From NCBI GenBank assembly GCA_002307145.1, contig DBTR01000092.1, positions 37,548-73,186 of the forward strand: a stretch of DNA of 35,639 nt. Reading direction: 5' to 3'. Source of the DNA: Rhodospirillum sp. UBA1311. GTDB taxonomy: Bacteria > Pseudomonadota > Alphaproteobacteria > Rhodospirillales > Rhodospirillaceae. The notes beneath the pieces are model-generated. The model was not told the DNA's origin and searched no databases. It was given only the letters and a program-made list of their open reading frames with translations. This document shows positions 16,912 through 24,553 of the stretch, one piece after another. The number at the start of each line of letters is the position of its first letter. The stretch's first letter is position 1. The position numbers were made by a program, and so were the translations under genes.

Positions 16912-17891
16912 CTTTTGTTCGTATTCTCTGCGCCGCCGGTTTGCTCGGCGCCGCGCTCGGTGCGGGGTTGTGCCTCGGCAGCGAGCCGCTCTCCCCCGGC
17001 GATCTCGTGGCCGCGCTCGGCGGCGACGACGTTTTCGCGCGATTGCTGCGCGACTGGCGGTTGCCTCGCGTGCTCGCTGCCGGATTGATCGGCGCGCTTC
17101 TTGGGGTTTCGGGAACGATGTTCCAGGGGGTGTTCCGGAATCCTCTGGCGGAGCCGTTCCTGCTCGGAAGCGCCCCCGGAGCCGCGCTAGGGGCGACGGT
17201 AGCGATCCTGTTGCCGCTTCCGCTGCCGCCGTTGGTGGCGTTGCCCGCCTTCGCTTTCTGCGGCGCTTTCGGCGCAACTTTGCTGGTCCTGGGCCTTGCC
17301 CGCGCTCTCGGTGTGCGCGAGATCGCGGGCCTCCTTCTTGCCGGGGTGGCAGTTTCGGCATTCCTTGCGGCGACACGGAGTTTTCTGATGCTGTCGCTTT
17401 CAGACGAAACGATCGGGCTCCAGGTGGTCCTGAGTTGGACCATGGGCGGAGTGCAGACCCCGTTCTGGTCCGAATTGGCCGGATTTGCCGCACTTGCAGC
17501 GGTTGGTCTGGCCCTGGCCTTCGGCTGTGCGCACGGGCTCGATCTGCTCGGCCTCGGCGAGGACGCCGCGGTCAACATGGGGCTGGATCTGCGCCGGTTC
17601 ACGCTGGGGGTGCTTACCCTCGCCTCGGCTCTCGTCGCATTGGCGGTGACCTGGGGCGGAACGATCGGTTTCATCGGCCTGATCGTGCCATATCTCGCCC
17701 GGTTGTGGGGCGGTGCGCGCCACAGTATCTCGATGCCGCTCGCGGCGATGATCGGCGCGGCGACGATGATGCTGCTCGACGGCGTCGCCCGCGCGGCGCT
17801 TCCCCCCGCCGAGATTCCCGTTGGCTTGCTGACGGCATTGCTCGGCGCGCCGTTCTTCCTCGTGATCCTGGCGAAATGGAGCCGCCGATGA
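16908..17891 (+). CDS. FecCD-family ABC permease
   Basis: This is an inner-membrane permease of 327 residues with about ten hydrophobic segments. Family marks are WRLPRVLAAGLIGALLGVSG, MFQGVFRNPLAEPFLLGSAPGA and GTIGFIGLIVPYLARLWGG. GGAGG lies seven bases before the ATG. It is overlapped on both sides (16908-16911 and 17888-17891), so it is co-translated with its binding protein and ATPase. It imports a metal chelate, corrinoid or related ligand that enters via the upstream receptor. Confidence 0.93.
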   Translation: MTFVRILCAAGLLGAALGAGLCLGSEPLSPGDLVAALGGDDVFARLLRDWRLPRVLAAGLIGALLGVSGTMFQGVFRNPLAEPFLLGSAPGAALGATVAILLPLPLPPLVALPAFAFCGAFGATLLVLGLARALGVREIAGLLLAGVAVSAFLAATRSFLMLSLSDETIGLQVVLSWTMGGVQTPFWSELAGFAALAAVGLALAFGCAHGLDLLGLGEDAAVNMGLDLRRFTLGVLTLASALVALAVTWGGTIGFIGLIVPYLARLWGGARHSISMPLAAMIGAATMMLLDGVARAALPPAEIPVGLLTALLGAPFFLVILAKWSRR

Positions 17892-18667
17892 GCGAAGATA
17901 TCGCGAGCCTCGAAGGCATCGCCGCGCACCTCGGCGGCCGCACGGTTCTCGACGACGTCCGGCTCGCCGTGCGGCGGGGCGAACTGCTTGCGGTGGTCGG
18001 CCCGAACGGCGCTGGCAAAAGTACCCTGCTCAAAGTCCTGGCCGGAGTGACGCCGCCCTTGCGCGGCAGCGTCACGCTCGCCGGCGAAGGGCATCGCGAT
18101 CGCGCCGCGTGGGCGCGCACCGTCGCCTACCTGCCCCAGGCCTTCGCGCCCTACTGGCGGCTGACGGTGCGCGAGCTTGTCGCCCTGGGACGACGGCGGG
18201 GCGGACCGCTGTACGGTTTCGCATCGCCGAGCCCGGCGGGCTTCGACCCGATCGCCGCCCTCGGACTCGAACCGTTTGCCGAGCGGGTGGTCCAGGATCT
18301 GTCCGGCGGCGAACGCGCCCGCGCCGCGCTGGCTTGGGCACTGGCGGGGGGCACGCCGCTGCTGGCGGCCGACGAGCCGATTGCGGCTCTCGACCCAGCG
18401 CAACAAATCCGCTCGCTCGAACTGCTTCGGAATCTGCGGGATCGGGTTGCAAGCGTGGTCGTTCTCCACGACCTCAACCTCGCCCTCCGCTACGCCGACC
18501 GTATCGCAGTGATTGCCGAAGGCCGATGCATCGCCTGCGCCCCCCCGGACGAACTTGTCGTCGGCGATATCCTCGATCGTGTATTCGGACTGTGTTTCGC
18601 GCGCGTCTCTTGGAACTCCGGGACGCTGCTCGCACCGCTCCCTTCGTCAGGCACGACCGGTCTTTGA
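17888..18667 (+). CDS. ABC transporter ATP-binding protein (FecE/BtuD type)
   Basis: This is the ATPase of the second importer, 259 residues. Walker A is GPNGAGKST (about 40-48), the Q-loop segment is YLPQAF, the signature is LSGGERAR, the Walker B region is LLAADEPIAALD and the H-loop is LHDLN. Walker B has AADE where most relatives have LLDE; the catalytic DE is kept. It is the last gene of the plus-strand operon and is followed by a strong terminator at 18727-18763. Confidence 0.93.
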   Translation: MSEDIASLEGIAAHLGGRTVLDDVRLAVRRGELLAVVGPNGAGKSTLLKVLAGVTPPLRGSVTLAGEGHRDRAAWARTVAYLPQAFAPYWRLTVRELVALGRRRGGPLYGFASPSPAGFDPIAALGLEPFAERVVQDLSGGERARAALAWALAGGTPLLAADEPIAALDPAQQIRSLELLRNLRDRVASVVVLHDLNLALRYADRIAVIAEGRCIACAPPDELVVGDILDRVFGLCFARVSWNSGTLLAPLPSSGTTGL

Positions 18668-18726
18668 CGGCGTCCCTTCAACGACACATTGAATCGCGTC
18701 TGGGTTTGTTCCGGTTTTTGGGCAAC

Positions 18727-18763
18727 AAAAAAGGCTTAGCCTGGGATGGGCTAAGCCTTTTTT
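18727..18763. terminator. Strong bidirectional intrinsic terminator
   Basis: GGCTTAGCC (18733-18741) pairs perfectly with GGCTAAGCC (18749-18757) around a seven-base loop. A-runs before and T-runs after extend the stem and give U-tracts on both strands. It ends the plus-strand uptake operon and can also stop the minus-strand rml operon that converges on it. Confidence 0.92.
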
Positions 18764-18767
18764 TATT

Positions 18768-18802
18768 TTGGTTGCGGGGGCACGCAACTGCCTTTGTTCA
18801 AC
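18768..18802 (+). repeat. 35-base direct repeat, copy 1
   Basis: All 35 bases are identical to 35369-35403 in the same orientation. The repeat holds a small inverted repeat, GTTGCG-GGGGCA-CGCAAC, and begins directly after the terminator. On the minus strand it contains TGCCCCCGCAACCA, which looks like the 3' end of bacterial tRNA-Met genes including CCA. The two copies bracket the glycan module. Confidence 0.9.
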
Positions 18803-18955
18803 AATGACATTCGCTACGGGATGGAGTAATCGATCTAGGCTCGTAACGAGGAGCGTTGGTCGAACCGAGCTATCCCGACCTTAAGCCTGCGCCCATCCCC
18901 TTCGATCCTCTCCGAACCGCCCCGCCACGCATCCGTGGGTGACGAACCAGCGGCA

Positions 18956-19528
18956 CTAGCCCCTCGTCCGTATCGTCCAGGCCTGTTCTGGGTTGAGTTC
19001 CATCAAGCACGATGCCGCAGCATCTTTATCCGATAACACCGGTTGCACGTCCAATTTCGGCCATTCGATGCCGATGTCCGGGTCATCGAACCGGATTGTG
19101 CGCTCACCTTCCCGGGACCAGTAGTCGGTCACCTTGTATTGGAGCTCGGCCTCATCGGTAAGAACTAGGAAACCATGGGCGAAGCCTTCCGGAATCCAGA
19201 GTTGCCTTCGATTTTCTCCCGAAAGAATCACCCCCAGCCATTTCCCAAAGCTCGGGGCATCCAAACGCAGGTCCACCGCGACGTCGAACACCTCGCCACG
19301 CGTAACCCGTACCAGTTTGCCCTGCGGCCGTACGCATTGAAAATGCAGGCCCCGTAACGTACCCCTGGTCGAGATCGAGTGGTTGTCCTGAACGAACGTC
19401 GCCCTCACCCCGATCCGGGCGGCAAACTCGCGATCGTTCCAGCTCTCGAAAAAACACCCGCGCCGGTCGAAAAAGACCTCGGGCGTAAGAAGAAAAACCT
19501 CCGGAATTTCAAGCGGTTCAAAATGCAT
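18956..19528 (-). CDS. rmlC: dTDP-4-dehydrorhamnose 3,5-epimerase
   Basis: This is the third enzyme of dTDP-L-rhamnose synthesis, a cupin of 190 residues that epimerises C3 and C5 of the 4-keto sugar. The family motifs are FFDRRGCFFESW, FVQDNHSISTRGTLRGLHFQ with the catalytic histidine, QGKLVRVTRGEVFDVAVDLR, WIPEGFAHGFLVL and, near the C-terminus, YKVTDYW with the catalytic tyrosine region. It is the last gene of the minus-strand operon, 80 bases after rmlD. The C-terminal dozen residues go slightly beyond the usual length. Confidence 0.96.
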   Translation of the reverse strand: MHFEPLEIPEVFLLTPEVFFDRRGCFFESWNDREFAARIGVRATFVQDNHSISTRGTLRGLHFQCVRPQGKLVRVTRGEVFDVAVDLRLDAPSFGKWLGVILSGENRRQLWIPEGFAHGFLVLTDEAELQYKVTDYWSREGERTIRFDDPDIGIEWPKLDVQPVLSDKDAAASCLMELNPEQAWTIRTRG

Positions 19529-19608
19529 TGCAACACCACCGTTGTCGGGGATTTGCAGACGGCCCCGCTGTCAAGTCACGACGCGGCTCCCGAAACTCCC
19601 GGACGAAG

Positions 19609-20499
19609 TCAGCCCACGATCTCTCTCACCGCGCGACGCACCGGATCTTCCCATAGCGGCAAATGCAACCGGAAAGCCGCCCGCAACTTGGCGGTATCAA
19701 GCCGGGAGTTGGCCGGTCGCCTAGCCTGAGTCGGATAGGCGCTGCTGGCTATACCCTCCACGGTCGTCGATGTTGCTTTCAATGGGACACCGCAGGCCGC
19801 AGCCTCATCCAAAATCACGCGTGCATAGTCTTGCCAATGCGTTTCCCCCGCCGCCACAAGATTATAAACACCTGCCAATCCCTCCCCGCCCGGCACTGCG
19901 ATCGCGTGCAAGGCGTGGGCGGTGACGTCGGCGATCAACTCCGCTCCCGTCGGAGCACCGAACTGATCGTTCACCACACGGAGGGTCTCCCGCTCCGCGC
20001 CGAGACGCAGGATCGTCTTGATAAAATTGTCGCGGTGCGCGCCAAACACCCAACCAACCCGGAAAACCAGGGCGCGGCAGCGGGATTCCAGAATCGCCTG
20101 TTCGCCCGCCGCCTTGCTTCTCCCATACGCATTGATCGGACAAGGCCTGTCATCTTCGCGGTACGCGCCATCCTTGGTGCCGTCGTATACGTAATCGCTG
20201 GAATAATGCACCAGCCACGCGCCGCGTTCACGGAGCCTTGCAGCGAGGGCGGCGGGAGCCGTCGCATTCACCTGCCAGGCCAGATCGTGTTCGGTCTCCG
20301 CCCGGTCCACCGCGGTATAGCCTGCCGCGTTGACGACGATGTCGGGAGCCAGTCGGTCGACCAAGGCGCACAATTCTCGGGGCTTCGTCAGGTCGGCGCC
20401 TTCGGCTCGCGCCGGGGCGACAACTTGCCCCAAGGGAGCGAGCGCCCGACGCAACTCCCATCCGACCTGCCCGTCCCTCCCCAGCAGCACGATCTTCAT
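19609..20499 (-). CDS. rmlD: dTDP-4-dehydrorhamnose reductase
   Basis: This is the final reductase of dTDP-L-rhamnose synthesis, a short-chain dehydrogenase-fold protein of 296 residues. It starts MKIVLLGRDGQVGWEL with the glycine-rich nucleotide motif, then has DIVVNAAGYTAVDRAE, the SSDYVYDG segment and the catalytic YGRSK (YxxxK). The ATG (20499) overlaps the rmlB stop as ATGA, so an upstream extension is not needed. Confidence 0.96.
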   Translation of the reverse strand: MKIVLLGRDGQVGWELRRALAPLGQVVAPARAEGADLTKPRELCALVDRLAPDIVVNAAGYTAVDRAETEHDLAWQVNATAPAALAARLRERGAWLVHYSSDYVYDGTKDGAYREDDRPCPINAYGRSKAAGEQAILESRCRALVFRVGWVFGAHRDNFIKTILRLGAERETLRVVNDQFGAPTGAELIADVTAHALHAIAVPGGEGLAGVYNLVAAGETHWQDYARVILDEAAACGVPLKATSTTVEGIASSAYPTQARRPANSRLDTAKLRAAFRLHLPLWEDPVRRAVREIVG

Positions 20500-21566
20500 G
20501 GCTCGATGCCCGCATACTGGCGCGCGATCCAATTGCGGTAGGCGCCGGTTTTGACACTCGCCACCCATGCGCCGTTGGCGAGGTACCAATCCACCGTCGT
20601 CGCGATGCCGGCTTCGAAGGTGTGCGCGGGCTTCCAGTCCAAGGTGCGCTCGGCTTTGGACACATCGATAGCGTAACGCCGATCGTGGCCCGGGCGATCT
20701 TTAACGAAAACCAGTTGATCCGCATAGGTCTTTCCGTCCGGGCGAGGCCGCACTTCGTCCAATCGGGCGCACACCGCCCGCACAACCGCAATATTGGTCT
20801 TTTCCTGCCCTCCGCCGAGGTTGTAGACCTCGCCGGGATCCCCGGTCTCCAGAACCCGGCGAACTCCCGCGCAATGGTCGGCAACGTAGATCCAGTCGCG
20901 CACGTTGCAACCATCCCCGTAGAGCGGCAACGCCTTTCCCGCCAAAGCGTTCAGGATCATCAGGGGGATCAGTTTTTCGGGAAACTGGCGAGGACCATAA
21001 TTGTTGGAACAATTCGTGGTCAGAACCGGCAGACCATAGGTTTGAAACCACGCCCGCACGAGATGGTCCGCCGCAGCCTTGGTGGCCGAATAAGGACTGT
21101 TCGGACGATGGGGATGGGTTTCGGTGAACGGGGCGCCGTCAGGGCCGAGGGTGCCATAGACCTCATCTGTGGAAACGTGCAAAAAGCGAAACTCGGAAGC
21201 TGCGACCGGAGAAAGACCTCTCCAATACCCCAGGGCGGCATCGAGCAAGCGGAAGGTTCCCTCGACATTGGTCCGGAGGAAAGCGCCCGCATCGTCGATC
21301 GAACGATCGACATGGGTTTCGGCCGCGAAGTGGACCACCGCACGCGGGGCATGCGCTGCAAACACCCGCGCCATCGCAGCGCCGTCACAGATATCGCAGT
21401 GTTCGAAGCGCAACCGAGGATCGTCGGCAAACTCTGCGATATTGCCGAGATTGCCTGCGTAGGTGAGCTTGTCGACGACGACCACGGGTTCGGCCAGCGC
21501 CCCCAGCCAATCGAGGACGAAATTCGAACCTATGAAGCCCGCACCTCCGGTCACCACGATCGTCAT
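20496..21566 (-). CDS. rmlB: dTDP-glucose 4,6-dehydratase
   Basis: This is the second enzyme of dTDP-L-rhamnose synthesis, converting dTDP-glucose to the 4-keto-6-deoxy sugar with bound NAD, 356 residues. Motifs are VVTGGAGFIGSNFV (NAD binding), HFAAETHVDRSI, STDEVYG, the catalytic YSATKAAAD (YxxxK), and NNYGPRQFPEKLIPL. It is followed by rmlD (overlap) and rmlC. The thymidylyltransferase RmlA that makes dTDP-glucose is not in the window and must be supplied from elsewhere. Confidence 0.97.
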   Translation of the reverse strand: MTIVVTGGAGFIGSNFVLDWLGALAEPVVVVDKLTYAGNLGNIAEFADDPRLRFEHCDICDGAAMARVFAAHAPRAVVHFAAETHVDRSIDDAGAFLRTNVEGTFRLLDAALGYWRGLSPVAASEFRFLHVSTDEVYGTLGPDGAPFTETHPHRPNSPYSATKAAADHLVRAWFQTYGLPVLTTNCSNNYGPRQFPEKLIPLMILNALAGKALPLYGDGCNVRDWIYVADHCAGVRRVLETGDPGEVYNLGGGQEKTNIAVVRAVCARLDEVRPRPDGKTYADQLVFVKDRPGHDRRYAIDVSKAERTLDWKPAHTFEAGIATTVDWYLANGAWVASVKTGAYRNWIARQYAGIEP

Positions 21567-21596
21567 CCGCTGACTTCCTATCCTGATCCGAAGAGG

Positions 21597-22529
21597 TTAA
21601 GGCCCGAAATCGGCCCGGATGCCCGCATGGGCAGGAGCGCGCGCCGTTACATAAGCCAGATAACGGGTCACGTATTCCTCGAACGTCCACGAATTTCCGT
21701 ACCAGTGATAGCGGAAGGTCGGGCGCCAGAACCCGAGCCGCGCCACGTCGGCGACGTGAGGGTGGATGGGAACCTGCAGAGGCCCCATCGGCGCGAGCGT
21801 CCGCGCCAGGTCGCGCAGACGATGCGCTCCGGCTCCCCGATCCCCTCCGAGGAAACGATGGGCCGCGCCGTAGAGGCGCTCACCGAGAACCTCGAGAGCG
21901 TCTGCGGTCACGTGTCCCCAGGTCCAGAAAAGGTGGTGCCGGAAGTACGTATCGAGGACATAATCCCCGATCGGAACATTGCATCTTTCGTCCCGCGCCT
22001 CGATTCTCTGCCCCTCCTTCGCGAGATCGGCCCCAACGTCCGGCATCCGTTCGCGCGCACGCCGCATATATTCCTTGAACCCGGCGCTGCCCGACAGTTT
22101 CATTTTCGCCATCCCCAATACGATGGAATCGCCGTAGGGATAGCAGCCCCAAGGATAACCCTCCTCTCCCCGGTTGCCGCCATCGGTGACGTCGAAGGGC
22201 CAGAAGCTCTTGCAAACGAAGCTCGGAAAATTCAAACGCGGGCATTCCGGCGACATCATCCTGCGAATGCGTGCCCGGACCGGCAGAAGCCAATCGGTCT
22301 TCGCGTGGAACTGTTCCAGATATAACACGCTTCCGCCGAGGTCGTCCGACTCGGGGAACAGAAGCGGCTGGCCCGGCGGGGAAAAACTCAGTAGACAGAC
22401 GTAACGATATCGATCGTCGGCGGCAGCGAGAAGCGAAGCCAGAGGCAGAACCTGGCAATTTCCGTAGATGACCACCTGGGGTGCACACGGAGCGGGATTG
22501 CCAAATACATGTCGTGTCGCCGACGCCAC
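21597..22529 (-). CDS. WcbI-like polysaccharide biosynthesis protein
   Basis: This is a 310-residue protein starting at GTG 22529, with AGAGGA just upstream. The N-terminal VVIYGNCQVLPLASLL matches the GNCQ motif of the WcbI family, capsular-polysaccharide proteins with a GDSL-like or acyl-transfer-like fold. The rest has many aromatic residues and histidines (RHHLFWTWGH, HPHVADVARLGFW, FRYHWYGNSW) and no signal or membrane segment. It lies between a glycosyltransferase and rmlB in the same operon, so it may modify or assemble a glycan. The exact reaction is not known to me. Confidence 0.75.
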   Translation of the reverse strand: MASATRHVFGNPAPCAPQVVIYGNCQVLPLASLLAAADDRYRYVCLLSFSPPGQPLLFPESDDLGGSVLYLEQFHAKTDWLLPVRARIRRMMSPECPRLNFPSFVCKSFWPFDVTDGGNRGEEGYPWGCYPYGDSIVLGMAKMKLSGSAGFKEYMRRARERMPDVGADLAKEGQRIEARDERCNVPIGDYVLDTYFRHHLFWTWGHVTADALEVLGERLYGAAHRFLGGDRGAGAHRLRDLARTLAPMGPLQVPIHPHVADVARLGFWRPTFRYHWYGNSWTFEEYVTRYLAYVTARAPAHAGIRADFGP

Positions 22530-22552
22530 TTTTCCTCTTGCCGAACACGGCT

Positions 22553-23602
22553 CTAGGGTGCCGAAGGAGAACCGCCGCCCGCACGCAGGGAATGCAGACC
22601 CAGTCTCATCAGAGCGTCGTCAAGGGCTCGCTGAGCGTCCAGAACCGCCTTGCGGGCATTGGCCGTAGCAGCCTCCGACATCTCTTGCCAAAGAAGAATA
22701 TCGAAGTAGAGATCGCGCACCGCGCGCCGCCAAATCTCCGGCGGCGCTTCGAGACCGAGCAACAATCCTCCGGCGCCTACGGTCGCAGGCAAGGCGCCGC
22801 GGTTGCTGGCAAGCACCGGCAAGCCGTTCAGTTGCGCTTCGATGGCGGTGCGGCCATAGGCTTCCTCCCACACGCTCGGCATCAACAAAAACCGCGCGTC
22901 GGAATAGAGTCCACGCATATCGTCGGTCGCGGATCGCCAGTCGATATTGGGGCAGGCGGCGAAGCGCGGCTTCAACCAGTTTCTCCACGCTTCGCCGGCG
23001 GTCCACCCGTCGACGGCCAGGAATGGAATATCGGGGTTGGCCACCGCCAGATCGATCAGACGCTCCAGGCCCTTCTCCGGCACCGGATTGACGAACAGAA
23101 CACGGTCTCCGGTCTGCGGGACTTCGTAGCGCCGAGGCAAGATGAGCGGAGGCAGAATGGCGCAGTCGATTCCGAACCAGGCTCGCCATCGCTCGGCGGT
23201 AAAAGCAGAATTGGCGAAATACAGAATGTCGGGGTGAGGCGGCAACACGCCGCCGACCCGATGAAACTCCACGTTATGCAGATACACAGCGGTCGGAATG
23301 CCGGTTTCCAGTGCCACCGCCAGGAGTTCCGCGAGCGCGCCGCTGCTTTGGACGACGACGACCGAGGGCTGGAGCGCCGCGGCAACGAGCGGCAACGCAG
23401 CAACCGGATCGGCCGCGCGGATCACCTGATACCCGAGCGCGCGATCATGCCGCGACGCGCCCCCTTCGACGGTCGTCCCGCACAGGACCGTTACCCCGAC
23501 GCCCTTTTCCATGAGCGCCAGACAAAGCTCATCCGTCGTGCTTTGAAGGCCCCCGCGGGTCTCGGGCAGATGGAGGTAGGAGGAACACAGAAGGATATGC
23601 AT
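22553..23602 (-). CDS. Family 4 (GT-B) glycosyltransferase
   Basis: This is a retaining GT-B glycosyltransferase of 349 residues. The N-terminus MHILLCSSYLHLPETRGGLQ carries the glycine-rich acceptor-side loop. The C-terminal half has LFVNPVPEKGLERLIDLA and the donor-site EAYGRTAIEAQLNGLPVLAS (E-x7-E). It is 23 bases from the WcbI-like gene and 12 bases from the FecR gene, all on the minus strand. Rhamnose genes in the operon make dTDP-rhamnose a possible donor, for this or another enzyme of the cluster; this is inference. Confidence 0.9.
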   Translation of the reverse strand: MHILLCSSYLHLPETRGGLQSTTDELCLALMEKGVGVTVLCGTTVEGGASRHDRALGYQVIRAADPVAALPLVAAALQPSVVVVQSSGALAELLAVALETGIPTAVYLHNVEFHRVGGVLPPHPDILYFANSAFTAERWRAWFGIDCAILPPLILPRRYEVPQTGDRVLFVNPVPEKGLERLIDLAVANPDIPFLAVDGWTAGEAWRNWLKPRFAACPNIDWRSATDDMRGLYSDARFLLMPSVWEEAYGRTAIEAQLNGLPVLASNRGALPATVGAGGLLLGLEAPPEIWRRAVRDLYFDILLWQEMSEAATANARKAVLDAQRALDDALMRLGLHSLRAGGGSPSAP

Positions 23603-23614
23603 CGAGCATCCGGA

Positions 23615-24508
23615 TCAGGACGCGGCAACCGGCGGCAACGTCCGAACGGTCGTGACCGGCGGCGGGTTATCGGTCACCGTGACCACGTTCGGCTGGCTGC
23701 GTCCCATGGCAGCCCCGACCAAAGTGGAGCTGGGGTTGCTCAGGCGGTCCGGCGCCATCGTGGCAGGCGAAGCCGCTTGCCCGGCCGTGGCGATTGGGCT
23801 CGGCGATACGGCCGTCGGCGCGGCGGAGAACCTTGGATCCGGAACGGCACCGGCGGCCGGAGCGGCTGCGCGGGTTTCGAAACGTCCGGTAACGGCCCCA
23901 AGCTGCCGGATGTCGGTCTTCGTCGGCGAACTCACGCCGCTCGGGCCGGTGGTAACGGTGAAGCCGGGCCGCATCACGGTCACAGAATCGCCGTTCGGGC
24001 CATTCACCCGCATCGATTGGCCGAACAGGAAGGTCGCGGAGGTTGCGGATCCCTGGCTCTCGACGATACTGATGCCGCCTGAAATACCGACCAAGCCGCC
24101 CGACGTTTGCACCTCGGTTTCGTTGGATTTGCTGTTCATTCCCCCGACCACCCGCACACTGCCGTCATAAAGGCTCATCCGGATCTTTCCGGAGCGGGTC
24201 GCAGTGTCGTGGGAAAAGACATCGATGGACAGCCGAGAATTCGGCCCGAGGGTAATGGAGGATTGGTCGAGGAACAGGATGTGGATGATGCCGTCCGGAC
24301 CGGTCCGGAATTCCTCTCCGGCACGAACGTTGTCGCCCAGCACAACTCCGCCCCTTTCGGCAAGAGCCCCCGAGATCACGCGGGTCGTAGAGACCGTCCC
24401 GGTAACGACCCCGGCCTTCTGCTCCTCGACAGCCAAAGCCGGAGCGCTCGCCGCCGTCGTCAGCGCCACTGCCGCAAAGAACCAGTCCTTCGAATCTGCC
24501 GGGGTCAT
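23615..24508 (-). CDS. FecR-domain periplasmic protein
   Basis: This is an exported protein of 297 residues with a signal peptide (MTPADSKDWFFAAVALTTAA to LAV). A FecR-type domain (about 35-190) has VRAGEEFRTGPDGIIHILFLDQSSITLGPNSRLSID, then SLYDGSVRVVGG and QTSGGLVGISGG. The last 90 residues are Ala/Pro/Ser/Thr-rich and probably disordered. It lacks the cytoplasmic anti-sigma part of classical FecR and no sigma factor gene is near. It follows the TPR/barrel gene by 45 bases; FecR-domain proteins paired with such barrels are seen near surface-protein export systems. Its exact job is unknown. Confidence 0.88.
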   Translation of the reverse strand: MTPADSKDWFFAAVALTTAASAPALAVEEQKAGVVTGTVSTTRVISGALAERGGVVLGDNVRAGEEFRTGPDGIIHILFLDQSSITLGPNSRLSIDVFSHDTATRSGKIRMSLYDGSVRVVGGMNSKSNETEVQTSGGLVGISGGISIVESQGSATSATFLFGQSMRVNGPNGDSVTVMRPGFTVTTGPSGVSSPTKTDIRQLGAVTGRFETRAAAPAAGAVPDPRFSAAPTAVSPSPIATAGQAASPATMAPDRLSNPSSTLVGAAMGRSQPNVVTVTDNPPPVTTVRTLPPVAAS

Positions 24509-24553
24509 ATTTACCTGCCTTACTCGATCTCGATCCAGGAAACCTGCGCGTCG

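Noticed and set aside
18768..18802. Repeat considered as a cobalamin riboswitch remnant
   Set aside because: It shares the 12-mer GTTGCGGGGGCA with the antisense of the riboswitch core at 2914-2925, but no B12 box, GGGAAGGC or P1 helix is near, and the tRNA-end likeness explains it equally well.
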